NCBI GenBank assembly: GCA_002494135.1
Contig: DLBG01000023.1
Coordinates: 63,489-86,963 of the forward strand
DNA from: Lachnospiraceae bacterium UBA7027
GTDB lineage: Bacteria > Bacillota > Clostridia > Lachnospirales > Lachnospiraceae
Reading direction: 5' to 3'
Length of the DNA: 23,475 nucleotides
The notes beneath the pieces were generated by a model. That model ran no database searches and was not told the origin of the DNA. It saw only the letters and a list, made by a program, of their open reading frames with translations. The position numbers and the translations under genes are program-made. This document shows, one piece after another, positions 23,423 through 23,475 of this stretch; within the stretch, counting starts at the first letter, position 1; the number at the start of each line of letters is the position of its first letter.

Positions 23423-23475
23423 ATGAAGGGAATTATTCTTGCCGGCGGAAGCGGCACAAGATTATATCCGTTAAC
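23423..23475 (+). CDS. rfbA: Glucose-1-phosphate thymidylyltransferase (RmlA), 3' truncated by window end
   Basis: Only the first 17 complete codons are in the window. They read MKGIILAGGSGTRLYPL, the diagnostic nucleotide-binding N-terminus of RmlA, which makes dTDP-glucose from glucose-1-phosphate and dTTP. An AAAAGGCGG stretch precedes the ATG. Position directly after rfbB strongly supports the call. A generic sugar nucleotidyltransferase of the same superfamily is the only real alternative. Confidence 0.88.
   Translation, partial: MKGIILAGGSGTRLYPL

Overview
This window is a densely packed, entirely plus-strand surface-polysaccharide locus. It most likely comes from a low-to-mid GC Gram-positive anaerobe of the Clostridia, probably Lachnospiraceae. 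Pointers are strong AGGAGG-type ribosome binding sites, tightly overlapping genes, a GH25 muramidase with Big_2 and choline-binding-like repeats, a short Bacillus-type NagB, and no outer-membrane or LPS export genes. The taxonomic call is inference from gene style only.

Layout. (1) Positions 1-14939 form one long apparent operon with gaps below 50 nt and several overlaps. It holds the C-terminal tail of a polytopic membrane protein; a polyprenyl-phosphate-type GT2; a WecE-type sugar aminotransferase with an overlapping GNAT acetyltransferase; a second ArnC-like GT2; a polytopic membrane protein; a membrane-anchored SGNH hydrolase; another polytopic protein; the GDP-mannose genes gmd, manC and manA; a third GT2; an acyltransferase-3 protein; and a 593-residue GT-C-like protein. 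(2) A near-consensus promoter (14936-14964) overlaps the stop codon of that last gene. It starts a second unit: a degenerate SGNH-fold protein, a 1118-residue membrane-anchored GH25 protein, and a polytopic protein split in two by one in-frame TAG. This unit ends at a clear intrinsic terminator (21342-21369). (3) A second promoter (about 21404-21432) precedes nagB, rfbB (rmlB) and the first 53 nt of rfbA (rmlA).

How the genes fit together. RmlA and RmlB make dTDP-4-keto-6-deoxyglucose, WecE aminates it to dTDP-Fuc4N, and the adjacent GNAT enzyme probably acetylates it to dTDP-Fuc4NAc. ManA, ManC and Gmd lead from fructose-6-P to GDP-4-keto-6-deoxymannose; phosphomannomutase and the final Gmd-pathway enzyme are not in the window. 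Three GT2 enzymes with C-terminal membrane hairpins are the kind that load a single sugar onto a polyprenyl phosphate. Four complete or split polytopic proteins, plus the partial one at the left edge, look like GT-C-type transferases that would use such lipid-linked sugars outside the cell. An AT3 acyltransferase and SGNH-fold proteins suggest O-acyl modification outside the membrane. No ordinary cytosolic glycosyltransferase, Wzx/Wzy, ABC exporter, GtrA flippase or phosphoglycosyl transferase is visible. The best reading is therefore a module that decorates a cell-wall polysaccharide on the outer face, coupled to a muramidase.

Most noteworthy: a pair of related SGNH proteins, one with all catalytic residues and one with three of four replaced; the TAG-split GT-C-like gene; and the muramidase's large cytoplasmic region and regularly paired cysteines. 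I see no tRNA, rRNA, CRISPR array, insertion sequence or prophage gene.
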